From Salminus brasiliensis (lineage: Eukaryota; Chordata; Actinopteri; Characiformes; Bryconidae): 64,000 bases of DNA. The DNA lies in NCBI RefSeq assembly GCF_030463535.1, contig NC_132900.1, positions 25,687,456-25,751,455 on the forward strand, read 5' to 3'. Made by a program: the position numbers and the translations under genes. Positions 13,816 to 27,000 of the stretch are shown here, one piece after another (position 1 is the first letter of the stretch; each line of letters begins with the position of its first letter). Under the pieces are notes generated by a model that saw nothing but the letters and a program-made list of their open reading frames with translations, had not been told where the DNA came from and did no database searches.

Positions 13816-14031
13816 GTTGGTGTGGCGCAATAGATAACACCACTACCTGCCAGTGAGCTACCACACCATGTGGGAGACCGGGGTTTGATTCCCGGTCTGG
13901 GTGACTTTGCTGTGCTACACCAATAAGAGTCCTTGAGCAAGGCTCCTAACACTACATTGGCCCACCACTGTAATACGAGTAACCTTGTAAGACGCTCTGG
14001 ATAAGAGCATCAGCTAAATGCTGTAAATGTA
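13816..14031 (+). mobile_element. tRNA-derived SINE, copy 1
   Basis: A tRNA-like head has an A box in GTGGCGCAATAGATAAC and a B box in GGTTTGATTCC. The tail GACGCTCTGGATAAGAGCAT...GCTAAATGCTGTAAATGTA is of the kind shared by many fish SINEs and L2-type LINEs, which presumably supplied the reverse transcriptase. A reverse-strand relative lies at 52107-52268. Confidence 0.88.
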
Positions 14032-15150
14032 GTCTTAATGAAAGTGGCCGTTCCTGCTCAGTTTCTCATGTTAAGGGGTTCTGTAGTTGCTGTATCCTGT
14101 GACCTACTTCACCAAGTTTTGCCATATTTCAGGACAGGTGTTAAGGACTTTTTAATTGGGTATCTTATCAGACCATCAGGATTATTTGGAAAAGGCTGAG
14201 CCACAAGAAGTGTCAACTTTATGCCCTGAGACTCATTTAAACCGGATACAAGTCAGATCCCTCAAACCACTTCAGGAGGTCGTCTGAGGTGCACTTGAGC
14301 CACATGTTACAGCAGCCTACACGCATTCAGCAACCTGGTCACCTCCAGTTCATCGTGAACCCCAGTGTTCCAGATACTAGTCACACGAAGTGACCAGGTG
14401 TCTACGGGGTCAGTGTGGGTGCTGTCTGGACTGTCCTTTGATGTGTTGAACGGAGTGTAATGAACTCCAATGGATTTCTACTCACCTTCGCGTGCACGCG
14501 CACCCGTCACGGAGCGGAACGGAACGCTCGCGACTCCTGTTGTCTCTGTTTATTAACACTTTCTCATGAATTTTACTATACAAAAAAAAAAAAACAATTA
14601 GCACTTAACAAGCCTGTTTGGGTTGACTGCTGGTGCTCATTAGCTATGCTAAGATGACTGACTGAGCGCTATGTCAAAAAGCTCAACGCGCCCTCCGGAC
14701 GCCCCCCTGGGGAGATGCAGCCCTGTTATTGGTGTAAAAGTATTAGACGAAAAAAATATAATAAAATAAAAATAAATAAATAAAAAATATTAATAGAAAA
14801 ATTAGGCAATTCAGACTAGTATTTTCTTTATATGACGACGAATAAAAATACAGACATGGTCGATCCGGACGGGAATAAACTAACTGAGGAGTCCCCCTGA
14901 AATAGAGAATTACCCCAGGACCCCATGTTAATTACATTCACTCTCAAAAGTGGCTTAAAAATACATACAAGCCTTAATTATTCCTCCTTTTGTAAAAATG
15001 AACATCTGCTGGTTATTATAATTATATATTAAATGATTATTATTTATATATATTATTAACTGGCAAATGGGTCAAGCCTTCTCAGATGGTGTGGTTATGT
15101 ATGGGGAAAATAGAGATCAGATATTAATAATAAGGGATTCAGTCGCACGT
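14032..15150. other. intergenic DNA between rpl7 and kcnb2
   Basis: No coding exon seen. In human this interval contains TERF1 and SBSPON; I see no trace of either. The stretch 14740-15060 is AT-rich simple sequence. Confidence 0.55.
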
Positions 15151-17091
15151 TCCTCCTGTACAAACACATTTATTTGGTCTTTTATGGTAGTTTACTGTGT
15201 TTGGAACAATCCAGTCACTATTTTCAACTTAATCGTACAATAGAAATGACTACTTTGCCACTGCCACAAAACTATCAACTGAAGTGCAGGAAAGAAAAGA
15301 AGACATCAGCATGAGAGTAAATGCAGAAATGACAGCTTCCAGTTCGTCACATAAAAACTGTACTCTACATTGTGCAGGTTAAATATCCATGATGGGAGGT
15401 TTCCACCCCTCGTATGGCTGATAGAAGGAAAACTTGCATCGTACATATGAAGACTAATAAGAGAGTTGGTCTTGTCTTGGGATACGTGTCGAGCTACTGG
15501 GTTTGTCGTTCCCTGACGTCAATACAACATGAATACATGACACGTGTTGCAAAGTAAAACAACTGTCTAACAAGGAAGGAAGCCATATATTAGTGCTTTT
15601 CAAGTTATAATACAAAACCTGAGAACTCAGTTGTACTTGCATATTTTTACTCTAGAAAAGTAGATTTTTTTCCTGTACAGATAGGATAGGACGAAGCCAA
15701 ATACCTTAACGCCTTCTCATAAATATTTATGAAAAGGCACGCATAATTTAATACTCGAAGCAGGAAGTCGGACCCTGCCTGAGGTGTCTTTAGAAAAAAT
15801 CACCAGCAACTTCCATCCTCAGTACTTCTACTTGTTGCAGACTGTTGCATGTCATGTATTTACAGTTTGTGTAGCCCCAAAAAATATTTAGCTCTGATGC
15901 CTATGAAGAAGCAGAGTACTTTTTTTTTTTTTTTTTTTTTAACCATGGTATGGCAGTCTTTTTGCACACCAGACAAAACTGCATTACCCCCCTCCCACCA
16001 GCTCATGCTGTCTGTTGTTTGTGTATAGCTATATATATAAATATAAAGTGCCATTCTCTTCATTCCAGCAGAGGGCGCTGCTGTGTCACACATTGGCTGC
16101 TTCCTTAATTAGCAGCTTGTTCTTTCTAAGATGTTTATGAATAAAAGGCAACACAAATTACAGCAATTACCTTTTCCTAACAATTCCAGAAGGTCAGACC
16201 GTTTGTCCACGGTGTTGGAAATGTGCTGGACGATTGGTATAATTTGTATGTGCGCTGTTTCCACCTAATCCACGGTGAACGGCTGTAGGCTAATATATGC
16301 TGAACATATGAAAGCTAAACATGCTAACATAGATACTTACTGAAATATTGTGAAATATTCAGTTTTTATTCTTTTTGGTCTCTTTTTGTGTGCCTTGGGG
16401 GACTTAAATGCAAGGAAATGTGAACTATCTACTCATCACAGGGGCGTGAATCCAGTATCTTGCCTCAAATCGTGCCACTGAGGCCTAGCACACAGCACGA
16501 ATTCACCAAATAAACTCATGAAGGCATATTTTGTGAGAGCACTTCAGTGCTCAAATTCAAGTCCTGTGAACTTGTTTGCATACAGTGGAGCACTTTGACA
16601 GTGAGTGGATTTACTAGTGAACCTGCTGTTTGCCTCAGGCCACGGCCGAAGCCTTTTGTGGATGCCTGCCTCCTCTGATATGTTGGGTGGAAACCTAATA
16701 CATCAGTTTTATCACCGGCAAGAAGTCCGCTTTATCATTTTCTCTTGGATCACACCAGTTTTCAGACTTGCCGACTCAAAGAACTGAAACATGGTTAAAA
16801 ACGAAAAAGAAAGAAACAGAATAATGTTCATTATTGTCCTTCCTTTCTGTAGCAGTTAGTCAGGTCAGACCAGCACACCATGCCGCTTAAAGGGTGTCTA
16901 AACCCAAGTCCCTTCCTCTGCAAAGATGCAGTCCCATCAACCTCAAGCAACATCCACACTCATAGACATAGTCCTGCCACGCAAGCTAAAAAAAAACAAA
17001 AAACGTCCTCTTCACTACACTGGAACGTCAATGTGCCTCTTTCCAGTGCTCAATAATCGATTGTAGTCAGTCGGCTTGTATCTACAAAGCA
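15150..17091 (-). other. kcnb2: kcnb2 3' untranslated region (inferred)
   Basis: Follows the kcnb2 stop on the minus strand. A minus-strand AATAAA at 15174-15169 would end a 3'UTR of about 1.9 kb; another candidate lies near 16370. A run of A on the transcript strand (15940-15920) could cause internal oligo-dT priming. The extent is inferred from signals only. Confidence 0.4.
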
Positions 17092-18996
17092 TCACATACT
17101 AGTCTCACATGGTGGCGAGAGGTTTCCGTCCCCTGAAGGTTTGAGGATATCTGGTGACAGTAGGTGGTTGATGACCTTCTGTGCGCTTTGACTGCTGTCT
17201 GTTCCCTCTGTGCTGCTGGCACCGGTCATGCCAGGGGAACAATTCAGTGCAGGTTTAGGTGAAGCGGGAGTTGCTGCTGCCGGCCTTTCGACATGGTTCT
17301 TCCCTCTCTGGCTTTCACCAGAGGGTGGGACGAATCCCGGGGATCTCATTGAGCCTTCCCCTTCAAAGACTCTCCCTGGGGACTTTGGGCTTTGCCAAGA
17401 TTGTGGCGTGAGTGTCGCTGTGTCTTCGGTAACGACCAGGTGCAGGCTGGAGGACCCTTCCTCTCCAGATTCGCTTAGGTTGACTTTGAGTCCCTTGGCT
17501 TTGATGGGGTTGTTGGGGGTTGCTCTTGGAGAGCTCTTGATGTTTTCACTGCTCATGTCAAAGCTTTGGTTCTCCTCCCCTTGAGATAGGGTGCTACTTT
17601 CCGGCTTGTACTGGACAAACTCATAGAGGCCCTCTTTGATGATGGTGGGCTGCTTTGCCTTTTCAGCCGCCCGGGTATCGAGGGCAGTGATCTGACTGAG
17701 ATCTAGAGGAGGTGGGGCGCGAGGGTGTCTTGACTGCATTCCGGCAACATTGGGGAGCAAGGCAGTTTTCTCAACCTCGCTAACATCGGTGGTGCAGCTT
17801 GCGAAGCTGTCAATACTTGACAGGCTCCTGATGTCAGTGATGGGACGCTCCTTCAGCACTGGCTCTGACTGAACCACCTTCATCTCCAGCTTCTCTTCCC
17901 TGCTCATTTTACTGCCCCCTTTTGGAATCAGTGCACCAGTGCTCGCAGCAGCTGGAGCAGTCGTCATCTGGTTATACATCTGTTCCAGAGACTTTGCGTT
18001 CAGTCGCTGAGGGCTTGACCCGGGCTTTAACACTCGTTCCGGAGACCCCAACTGAACCACTTCTTGATATTTTGCATCGTAGGGTTTGGTGATAGAGTCT
18101 GTGCTCTTTTGATAGTTCCACCTGCTTGGAGAAAGGTGATTGTCAGACGGCTTCTCTTCCGTCTTCTCGATCACCACGTCCATCAGTTCCATGTTACGAA
18201 CAAAAGCATCCTTCATGTTCATTGACACAATACTGCCATTCCTCTTGGCTCTCTCCAGAGCTTCTCTGCGCTTGATGGCTTTCTCCTGTCTCTTCTGCTC
18301 TTTGTAGAACTCTGAGAAGTTATTAACAATAATGGGGATGGGCAATGCGATCACCAGCACACCAGCAATGCAACAAAGCCCACCAACTATTTTACCCAGC
18401 AGGGTTTGTGGATAGATGTCTCCATAGCCTACTGTCGTCATTGTAATGGTGGCCCACCAGAAGGATGCTGGAATACTGGTGAATTTCGTTGCGTCTTCGT
18501 CCTTCTCTGCGAAGAACACCAGACTGGAGAAGATCATAATTCCCATGGCTAGGAACAATATCAGCAGGCCCAGTTCATTGTAGCTCCTTCTGAGAGTGAA
18601 GCCCAGGGACTGGAGGCCTGTAGAGTGCCTGGCCAGTTTCAGGATCCTGAGTATTCTCATGATCCTGAAGATCTGGACCACTCTGCGTACATTTTGGAAC
18701 TGGAGGACACTCTTATTGGACTCTGTAAGGAATATGGTAACATAGTAGGGCAATATGGCCAGTAGGTCGATAACATTCAGAGGGCCTTTGAAGAACTTCC
18801 ACTTGTTGGGTGAGGACAGAAACCGCAGGAGGTACTCCATTGTGAACCATGCTATGCACACAGCTTCCACATGGGCAAGACTGGGATTGTCATTGGATTG
18901 TCCAAACTCATCAATGACTTGTAACTCAGGTAAGGTGTTGAGTGACAGGGCGATGGTAGACAGAATGATGAACAGGATGGATATGATGGCCAGGAT
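17092..18996 (-). CDS. kcnb2: kcnb2 coding exon 2 (S1-S6 and tail)
   Basis: Encodes residues 193-826, from [20 protein letters not shown] (S1) to ETSM and TGA at 17094-17092. The acceptor TTTCATAG ends at 18997, phase 0. Pore, S4 and C-terminal motifs are intact, with no frameshift or stop. Confidence 0.97.
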   Translation of the reverse strand: MLAIISILFIILSTIALSLNTLPELQVIDEFGQSNDNPSLAHVEAVCIAWFTMEYLLRFLSSPNKWKFFKGPLNVIDLLAILPYYVTIFLTESNKSVLQFQNVRRVVQIFRIMRILRILKLARHSTGLQSLGFTLRRSYNELGLLILFLAMGIMIFSSLVFFAEKDEDATKFTSIPASFWWATITMTTVGYGDIYPQTLLGKIVGGLCCIAGVLVIALPIPIIVNNFSEFYKEQKRQEKAIKRREALERAKRNGSIVSMNMKDAFVRNMELMDVVIEKTEEKPSDNHLSPSRWNYQKSTDSITKPYDAKYQEVVQLGSPERVLKPGSSPQRLNAKSLEQMYNQMTTAPAAASTGALIPKGGSKMSREEKLEMKVVQSEPVLKERPITDIRSLSSIDSFASCTTDVSEVEKTALLPNVAGMQSRHPRAPPPLDLSQITALDTRAAEKAKQPTIIKEGLYEFVQYKPESSTLSQGEENQSFDMSSENIKSSPRATPNNPIKAKGLKVNLSESGEEGSSSLHLVVTEDTATLTPQSWQSPKSPGRVFEGEGSMRSPGFVPPSGESQRGKNHVERPAAATPASPKPALNCSPGMTGASSTEGTDSSQSAQKVINHLLSPDILKPSGDGNLSPPCETSM

Positions 18997-20657
18997 CTAT
19001 GAAAGAAAGAAAAAAAGGCAAAATTTAATAATGTTACGCAGCTAAAACGACAGTCAAGAACATCAGGAAGCCTTTTATAGTATTTTGAGACCTACAGTAC
19101 AATGAGAGTGAGGATGACACCAGTGTTGCCTTATCTCTATTGGAATTACAGGAGATGCACTGTGTGCAACCTTATCGATTGTGTACAAATCTCATCACAG
19201 ATACCTCCAGTGATAAGCACTGCCAAGCAGCTATTGATCAGCTGCTTTGTTAGCTTATGGAATGGATGCCCCTTGAGGTTTTCCAATTTGCTTGACTGGG
19301 TAATCAGATATTCTGGATCAGACTGAGTTGCCTTTCTTCAGATCACGTTTCACACCATTAAATCAATCACTGCGTTTGCAGCCCTATGGAGGGAAAGAAC
19401 GGTGCTTTTATTTAAAGGTATACTGTAAAAATGCTGATGCTGCTAATAACAAATTAATGCTAGTTGGTTTGCCAGCTAGCATTATGCCAAAAAAGATCAG
19501 ACTGGGTCTCCCAGCTTTTGTTTATTGATTAGCTTAAAATGTCCTTTAAATAACATTTCCTGATGAAGCACTACCGTTTTTCCAACGTTCAAAACCAACA
19601 ATAGATAGATGTTCCTCATGTTTGGGGTCCATCTTATGAGTGAACATTCTCAGTAAACCATCTATGGAAGCATAAGGCAGGCAGTTAATCATGCTAAACC
19701 ACTTTAAATCTAATGGCCATGGAAAATTATATTTCAGAGGCATTACGCTGTTCATATAATACAGGGCAGATTTGAAATAACGGCCTTGTGGTCAGTATTG
19801 TCACCTACCGTAGATCATTAAGGCAGAGTAAACTGAACCAATAAGGTGCTTCAGGTTTTCCTGAGATTTTGCTTGGTGCAGCAACTAGTCCTGCCTCCTG
19901 CTTTTCCGAGGCTTTCATGACTAGTTTTATCACCTATCCATCTTACTTTGCATGCTTCTAATAACACCCACTAATATTCTGAAGTAGACTGTTCACACTG
20001 TTTGAATAGTAGAATAGTAGGCTACAGAGTTCATGATATTATCAATCTCACTAATAAACCTCTGCTCTCCGGGCTCCAGAGAAGCCATTCATTCGTTTTC
20101 ATTTTTCTCTTTTATATGCCTTGATGAGGCGGTTTGGCGAAGACATGTACGCCCGTTGAATTCAGAATGCAGGGAGCGTCTGTGATGGACTATAAAAAGC
20201 GGTGGCACTGAAGACTGCTGTCACTAAAACAAAGATTCCTCATTAGCAGTGCGCACACGCTATCAACACGGCTAAGCTGAGCGACACAAGATGTATGCAA
20301 AGGCCACCAGAACACAAAGTCAGAATACACTTTTATGTAAAAAGTATTATTTAGATTTTAATCCAGTAAATTCAGTAAAGAAGATTTTCTCACTGCATTA
20401 TCCTCTTGAATACGGTGGGTGTGAATGGATATAGGGTTGGTTATTACATATATGACATATAGGTACTTATATAAGTGTATAATACATAAATGGCATTACT
20501 AGTATGTATATTTATGTATAACATCTAGAATCTGGCATTTGCTCTTTATATTGTATCATTGTTAATATTGAATTTCAAGATGAATGGACTGATAGAAATG
20601 CTCCAGAATGACTCTTTACATTGACTTTTGGACATACAAGGTTATATACAGTAGATT

Positions 20658-20717
<60 letters not shown>

Positions 20718-20718
20718 C

Positions 20719-20800
<82 letters not shown>

Positions 20801-21011
20801 CTACATAATACATGGGGGACATGTTATTATTACATATAGGTACTGAAATCAAGGGTAATAAAAAGGGTTCAGGGAAGGCAGTGAGGATTTGACTGCATTC
20901 AGTAACAAGACCATAAATGAGGTCAGGATGTACCAGATGAAAATGTTGCCAGGGGTATAAAGTTTCCCAGGAGTATAAAACTTCTTCTCTACACTTGTAT
21001 ACACTTCTGTT

Positions 21012-21050
<39 letters not shown>

Positions 21051-24000
21051 GGAGATGGGGCATATTGAATTATTATTGTTATTATTATTATTATTATTGT
21101 TATTATTATACATTGTTATACCATATATAATGCATTATCATTAAAATACATTGGGAACATATTATTAACCCCATGCCCTGATAGTGTACATGCCCCGTGT
21201 GTACTATTGAGTCAGTGGAAAATATGCCGACGTCTTTACAGTAAGACACATTAATGGATCAGAGCTGCTCTTGTACATGCAAACCGACTGTCTGATATAA
21301 AGTGTGGTTCTAGATATCGTGTTGTGATTCTGGCTTCCATGACAAGTCATTAAACAAAATAAAGTCTTATTCTTATTAAGTGACAACATTTTCTGATTAT
21401 TCATCACAAACGCGCACAAACTTCCTACTCCACGCAAGACCTTACCATGACTCTTCCTGTGGGGTGGAAAGAGTGAGTAACCACTTCTAACCTTTCTGTA
21501 TCCTCACTATAGATAGCAACTAAATCCTATTATTACAATTATCCTCAAACATCCGCCCGTGGAGGAGACAATGTAAGCACACTCACTGAAAGCTCACACA
21601 GCTCACATGCGAAAGGCAGAAAAGTATTTCCACAGCGCTGTTAATATGGCTGTTACAGCGTTACAGCACATATTATCTGACAACTGCCTAAACAGACTCT
21701 GTACATGCTGGCTGACCCAGGAGAAGGTTAATATCAACTCTATAGAGGACACAAAGCCTCAGAGTGCCACGTGAAATCCTCTGCAGCACGGCACCCACTG
21801 CCAGCTTTTCAAGGAAAGCCTATCAGACACCCAGAAATCTTTTGGACGGTCGAAGTGAGAGAATACACAATGACACCCTAAGAAACGCTTTTTCATGTGG
21901 AGCTAAAATGCTCAAATGTCTCAGATTTGGTCTGTTTCTCATTTTGGTTTCGCCAGTTGGGGATTTTAGATGGCCTTTTTTTTTATCCCATTTTGAGCAG
22001 AACATCAGCAACTAAGCTAAAACAAGGCCCAGATCCAAAAAGGGCAGTAGCCAAAAAGATACCAACTTTTTAAAAGAGACATTAGCCAAGGTCTGTGGCA
22101 CCATGTGACGTAGGCGAAAGGATTAGAATGGCTCTCTGAACTGGCAGCCATTGCGTGACGCAGGCATCGTCCCCGCAAGGTAGGACTTGAGCAGATGGCC
22201 GCCTGTGGCCAATAAGAGGCCCGTCCAGGTCAGAGGTCAGCAGCGTTGTTAAAAAAGAAACATGCTGGTAATCCCTTGCGGTGTCAGACGCTTGGGTCGA
22301 TAAGGACAGGAAGAGCAACCTTCCTGTTTAAACGTCCCAGAGGATGTCATTTAAAACCTGAAGCAAGCCTTATAGTCTTACACTGTCACTGTTGTAACAA
22401 GACCTCCAATGCGGTGAGGGTTTAATGTATGGTAATGTAGCGAGACTTTCCATTCCCGCTCCTGTTTTGGATCATTTCTGTCTGTGCATGTGTTATGAAA
22501 TGCTGGTGCAGCACAAAAGGCAGCTGGCGCTTTTAAGTGGTGTAAAACATTTTTATGCCTCACTTCTGTTTATTATCTATTGTTTTGTGATGAATTTACT
22601 CTTAATCTCACAGAGAAACAGTTGGGAGGGACTAAATTTGGCCTATGTGATGTCAGATCGGCCAAAGAACCAATCAGAGTTAGCAATCTGTTTACGACAC
22701 CTACATCAGTATAGAGAAAATTGCTTCCTGTGCATTTAGCGTCTTTGCTAAGCTTCCAACGTGATGCAGCGATCAGCTTTAACTCCACTAGTTCATCTAA
22801 CCAGTGCGTAACTGTGTGTTTGCTTTGTGTTGTACGGCTCTGCAGTCTTCCCAGTACTTGTGGAATCATTTTTTACATTTCATCACCACGAATCACAAAT
22901 CACCACGAATCATCACCAGCTTTGGTCATTATCCTGGACGTGCCTAAAGGCCAGAGTACACTGACCGGACAAAGGCCAGGGTGATTGATGGGCCACAGCT
23001 GCATTTGAATGTTAGAAGCTTCTAAAATGTTCTCTCTTCATTCTTTAGCTCATGTAGTTTATATATACACACTATGTGTCCAAATGTTTGTGGACACCCT
23101 TTCTAACGAATGCACTCAGCTACATTAAGTTGCACCCACTGCTGACACAGATGTGCAAATGCGTGTGCACACACAGCTTGTCTAGACCCTGTAGAGAAGT
23201 ACTGCCAATAGAAAAGGACTCTCTGGAGCAGATAAACATTAACCTATTGGCACTATACCTAATACCAGGCGTGGGCTAGAAGGGGGGTATAAAGCCCCCT
23301 AGGGTTGAGCTGTGGAGCAGTGGAACTGTGTTCTCTGGAATGATGGTTGGTGCTCCATCCAATACTTTTGGGATGAGTTGGGGGGTTGGACAAGAGGTGG
23401 GGTGATGATCATCCAACATCCTGGCCACTTTTATGAAAGCTGAATGCTATCAAATCCTCACAGCAATGCTCCTCCAAAATCTAGTAGAAAACCCTTTTCT
23501 CTGGACAGTTACTCCAACAAAAGCAGGATGAACTCCAAAATAAATACCCTTGATTGTGGAAGAAAAACAATGAATGAACAGGTGAAACAATGTTTAATAA
23601 TGTTCTGTTTATGGACATCCTAAGAAACTTTGGCCTTAAAATTGCTTTGTTTTTGTTTAACATTTATTGGTTTTATACTGTATAAAACCAATAAATACTT
23701 TATATTTATCTCATATACCAGGTAACATGCCCATGTGTGGCCTATAAGGGTAGCTCAACTTGGAGGTTTTGTCCTTGGGTTCCATGTTGGCCCCACAGAC
23801 AGATGCCCACCAGGGTTAGTGATGGGACCAATAAGGGTTAAACATGGGCCCCATATGGGGTGGAAAAATTAAGTGGATTTTGGGGCTTTTTTCTGTATAT
23901 GGGCCTTTAAACCTTGTGTTACAAGATTTTATCTGATGTAGAAAACAAAACTAGATGTTTGGATATGACAGTGAAGATATCAGACTAAACAAACGCTTGT

Positions 24001-27000
24001 CCTGTACTGAAGGACGACGTGAGAAGTCAGAGCTCTCTAAACTTTGGAAAGACATCAATTCCCACAAGGCTGCGCTGCTGCAGGCTTCTCATTCATCAAA
24101 GGTTGAACTTTGGGACGGAGGCATTACTGTGCATTTCTGTGCACCTCGCTGTTCTGCTTAGTGATGGCTGGGGTATTTTTAAGTAGCTATTAGAGAGAGA
24201 ACGAGAGACTAAAGGTGGAAACAGGGGGGATTATTGAACTCTGGCTGTCTGTGGATTGGCCCAAGCCTGTGATTACATGAGCATGTCTTGACACGGTGAG
24301 GGTTTTTTGGGGCTAGGCCAGGGCATGTGCACTTAAGAAAGTGCTCAGATCCTCCCAGGCACATCCCGAGAGAATTAACCCTTGCGTCACCCACAGCGAG
24401 GGGACAGCGTCTCATGCTGATGATGTCATTGAGGTAAACTACATCCTGAAGAAAAATTTATTAATGGGACTCTTCAGTGTTTTTCAGTCTTAGCTCCACC
24501 TGCAACATCTGTGGTGTACGGCACCTATGGTGTACATACTGCTATAGTATAGAGCTACAACCACCTGCTCTGATTGATATAAGCCCCCGGTGTAGCCCTA
24601 TGCAGAAATGAACTTTCAGTGAATACAGAACTCCCAGTGACACTAATAGTGCAATAATCCTTAATCTAAACTAGAAATCTCTGTACTGAAGCTACCAGCT
24701 GATTATGGGTGAGTATGTGTGAGTATGGATGGGTATAAATGGGAATGTGTGGATAGTATGGATGGGCATGGGTGTGGATAAGAATAGATGGTTATGGATG
24801 TGTATAGATGGTATCGGAGGTTTATAGATGGGTAAGCGTTGGTATTGGATGTTTATAGATATGTATGGTTGGTGTTAGATGTTATAGGTGGGTATGGTCA
24901 TATTAGATGTTTATAGGTGGGTATGGATGAATACAGGTTGGTATTGGATGTTTATAGATATGTATGGTTGGTGTTAGATGTTATAGGTGGGTATGGTCAT
25001 ATTAGATGTTTATAGGTGGGTATGGATGAATACAGGTTGGTATTGGATGTTTATAGATATGTATGGTTGGTGTTAGATGTTATAGGTGGGTATGGTCATA
25101 TTAGATGTTTATAGGTGGGTATGGATGAATACAGGTTGGTATTGGATGTTTATAGATATGTATGGTTGGTGTTAGATGTTATAGGTGGGTATGGTCATAT
25201 TAGATGTTTATGGATGGGTCTGGATGAATATGGGTTGGTATTGGATGTTTATAGATGGGTATGATTGGTATTAGATGAATAGATGGAAATGGATTAATGT
25301 GGACATATATGGGTTTGGATAGGTAAAGAGGGGTAAGGCTGGGTATGGTTGACTATAGGGGCTGATACCAGTACAAAATTCTGAATGGAATAAAAGCATC
25401 TGATCTTATCCTGTAACAGATCTATCCTGAAACACAATACAGTCTGTTTCTCTAATATTCATCTTTTGTAAGAAAGATCACACTTCACTCTCCAGCATTA
25501 CCCAGCTGACCAAACCATGGTAAAGTTTTTTAAAACTGGATGGAATATCTAATATTCCTCATTATGTGGTTGTTATCACACTATTGCAAGATGCAAACTG
25601 TGCTAAAATGTGAAAAGGCCATCTCCAAGTTTCGGCAGTGATGTTATATAAAGTGATCTTATACTCTTCCACAATGGTCCATGGTCTGGATATGGACTAT
25701 ACCTTAAAAGTGGTTCTTAAAGAAGTGTTTGTTGCAGGGTGCAGGATTTGATTTCACACTCCTTTTTCAAAAGTATTCATCCAGCATTAGAAAAGGATGA
25801 GTTCAAAGCCAGACTTCCTTCAGAACCACTTTTACATTACGTCGACCAAAAATTTTTAATCCAGTGTGGGAAAATGGTATCGTAGACATACACTTTCAGT
25901 TAAATGAACATCACACGATCAGAAAAAAACTCATAAAAATAAGCTCATCATTATTCAGTATGTTTTCCATGTGGAACTAGTGTTCGTGAGCAGCAGTCAG
26001 ACGCTGGGTGGACTTGTCAGGGTGCCATTGTGGACCCTGCGCCTGGTTTTGGGTGCAGCTGTCCTGCCTGAGCTCTTTGTGACCTGGGCCGGTCTTTTAG
26101 TCCTTGGAACATCTGGCCCCTGGGCTAAGCAGATTAATTGGAAGATCTGGAGGGTTTTTTTTTTCTCTCTCTCGTTCGGCTCGGCTGCCCGCTGAGTTAC
26201 TGTACCGACTCGCCCGTGGACTCGCAAGCGAGCGTGAAAAAACGCCAGTCTGTGGGGGAATTGTTTGCGGAAGGCAATCTGGCAGAACATGAGGATTTGT
26301 CCTTTAATCTTGCACTGTGGGGTGGATTTAAACAGGTCTGCGATGGGGGGCGAACCCACACATGTGGACGATAAAGTAGAGTGGCATGACAAAAGTTTTG
26401 GTTTGAGGAAGAATGACATAACTAACAACAGATCAGTTTAAATGGGTCCCGTTTGAAAGTACAGAAACACTGGAGCGTGAGTGAGAGTTGAGCGTAACGT
26501 TAAGAAAGACAAGATGACAATGAGAAACGGTATAGCAGCTGATCATGCGTGTGTAGATTCAGCACCCCGGACAGCTCCACACACCCATGTTCGGATCATA
26601 TTCATTCTGATAAATTATGGGTTCTTCTTGGCTTCGATGTGTATTAGGAAAAGCCCTTTATATTATTTGAAGATTCCTTATACAGGAACAGAACTACAGA
26701 AAAGGTTTCTTTAAATAACCATATATCGCAGGGGTATATAATCTGGTTGGTTAGTCATGGCTTTACTCCAACCACCCCAGAGAACCCATTTTTGGCAACT
26801 TAAATAAATAAGGTAAAAATAATTGTTCGGAATCACTTGTCACGTTGATACAGTAAAAACACACCAATTACATTTTTATTTTAGTGAGAATTTACTAAAT
26901 GATAAACTATACACTGCAATTGTCTGTTTCAATAATTTGCAGAGCTTCCAACCAATGATTTGGTGCCTGCAATAGAATTACAATAATTCTATACATTTAT

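Noticed and set aside
13830-13895. Possible functional tRNA gene
   Set aside because: The A and B boxes belong to a SINE head: no complete cloverleaf could be made, and a SINE body and tail follow. The same applies at 52250 and 55850.
17210-17584. 124-codon plus-strand frame
   Set aside because: Antisense shadow of the kcnb2 cytoplasmic tail.
20616-21113. 165-codon frame of Ile/Tyr and Asn runs
   Set aside because: Translation of AT and ATT microsatellites.
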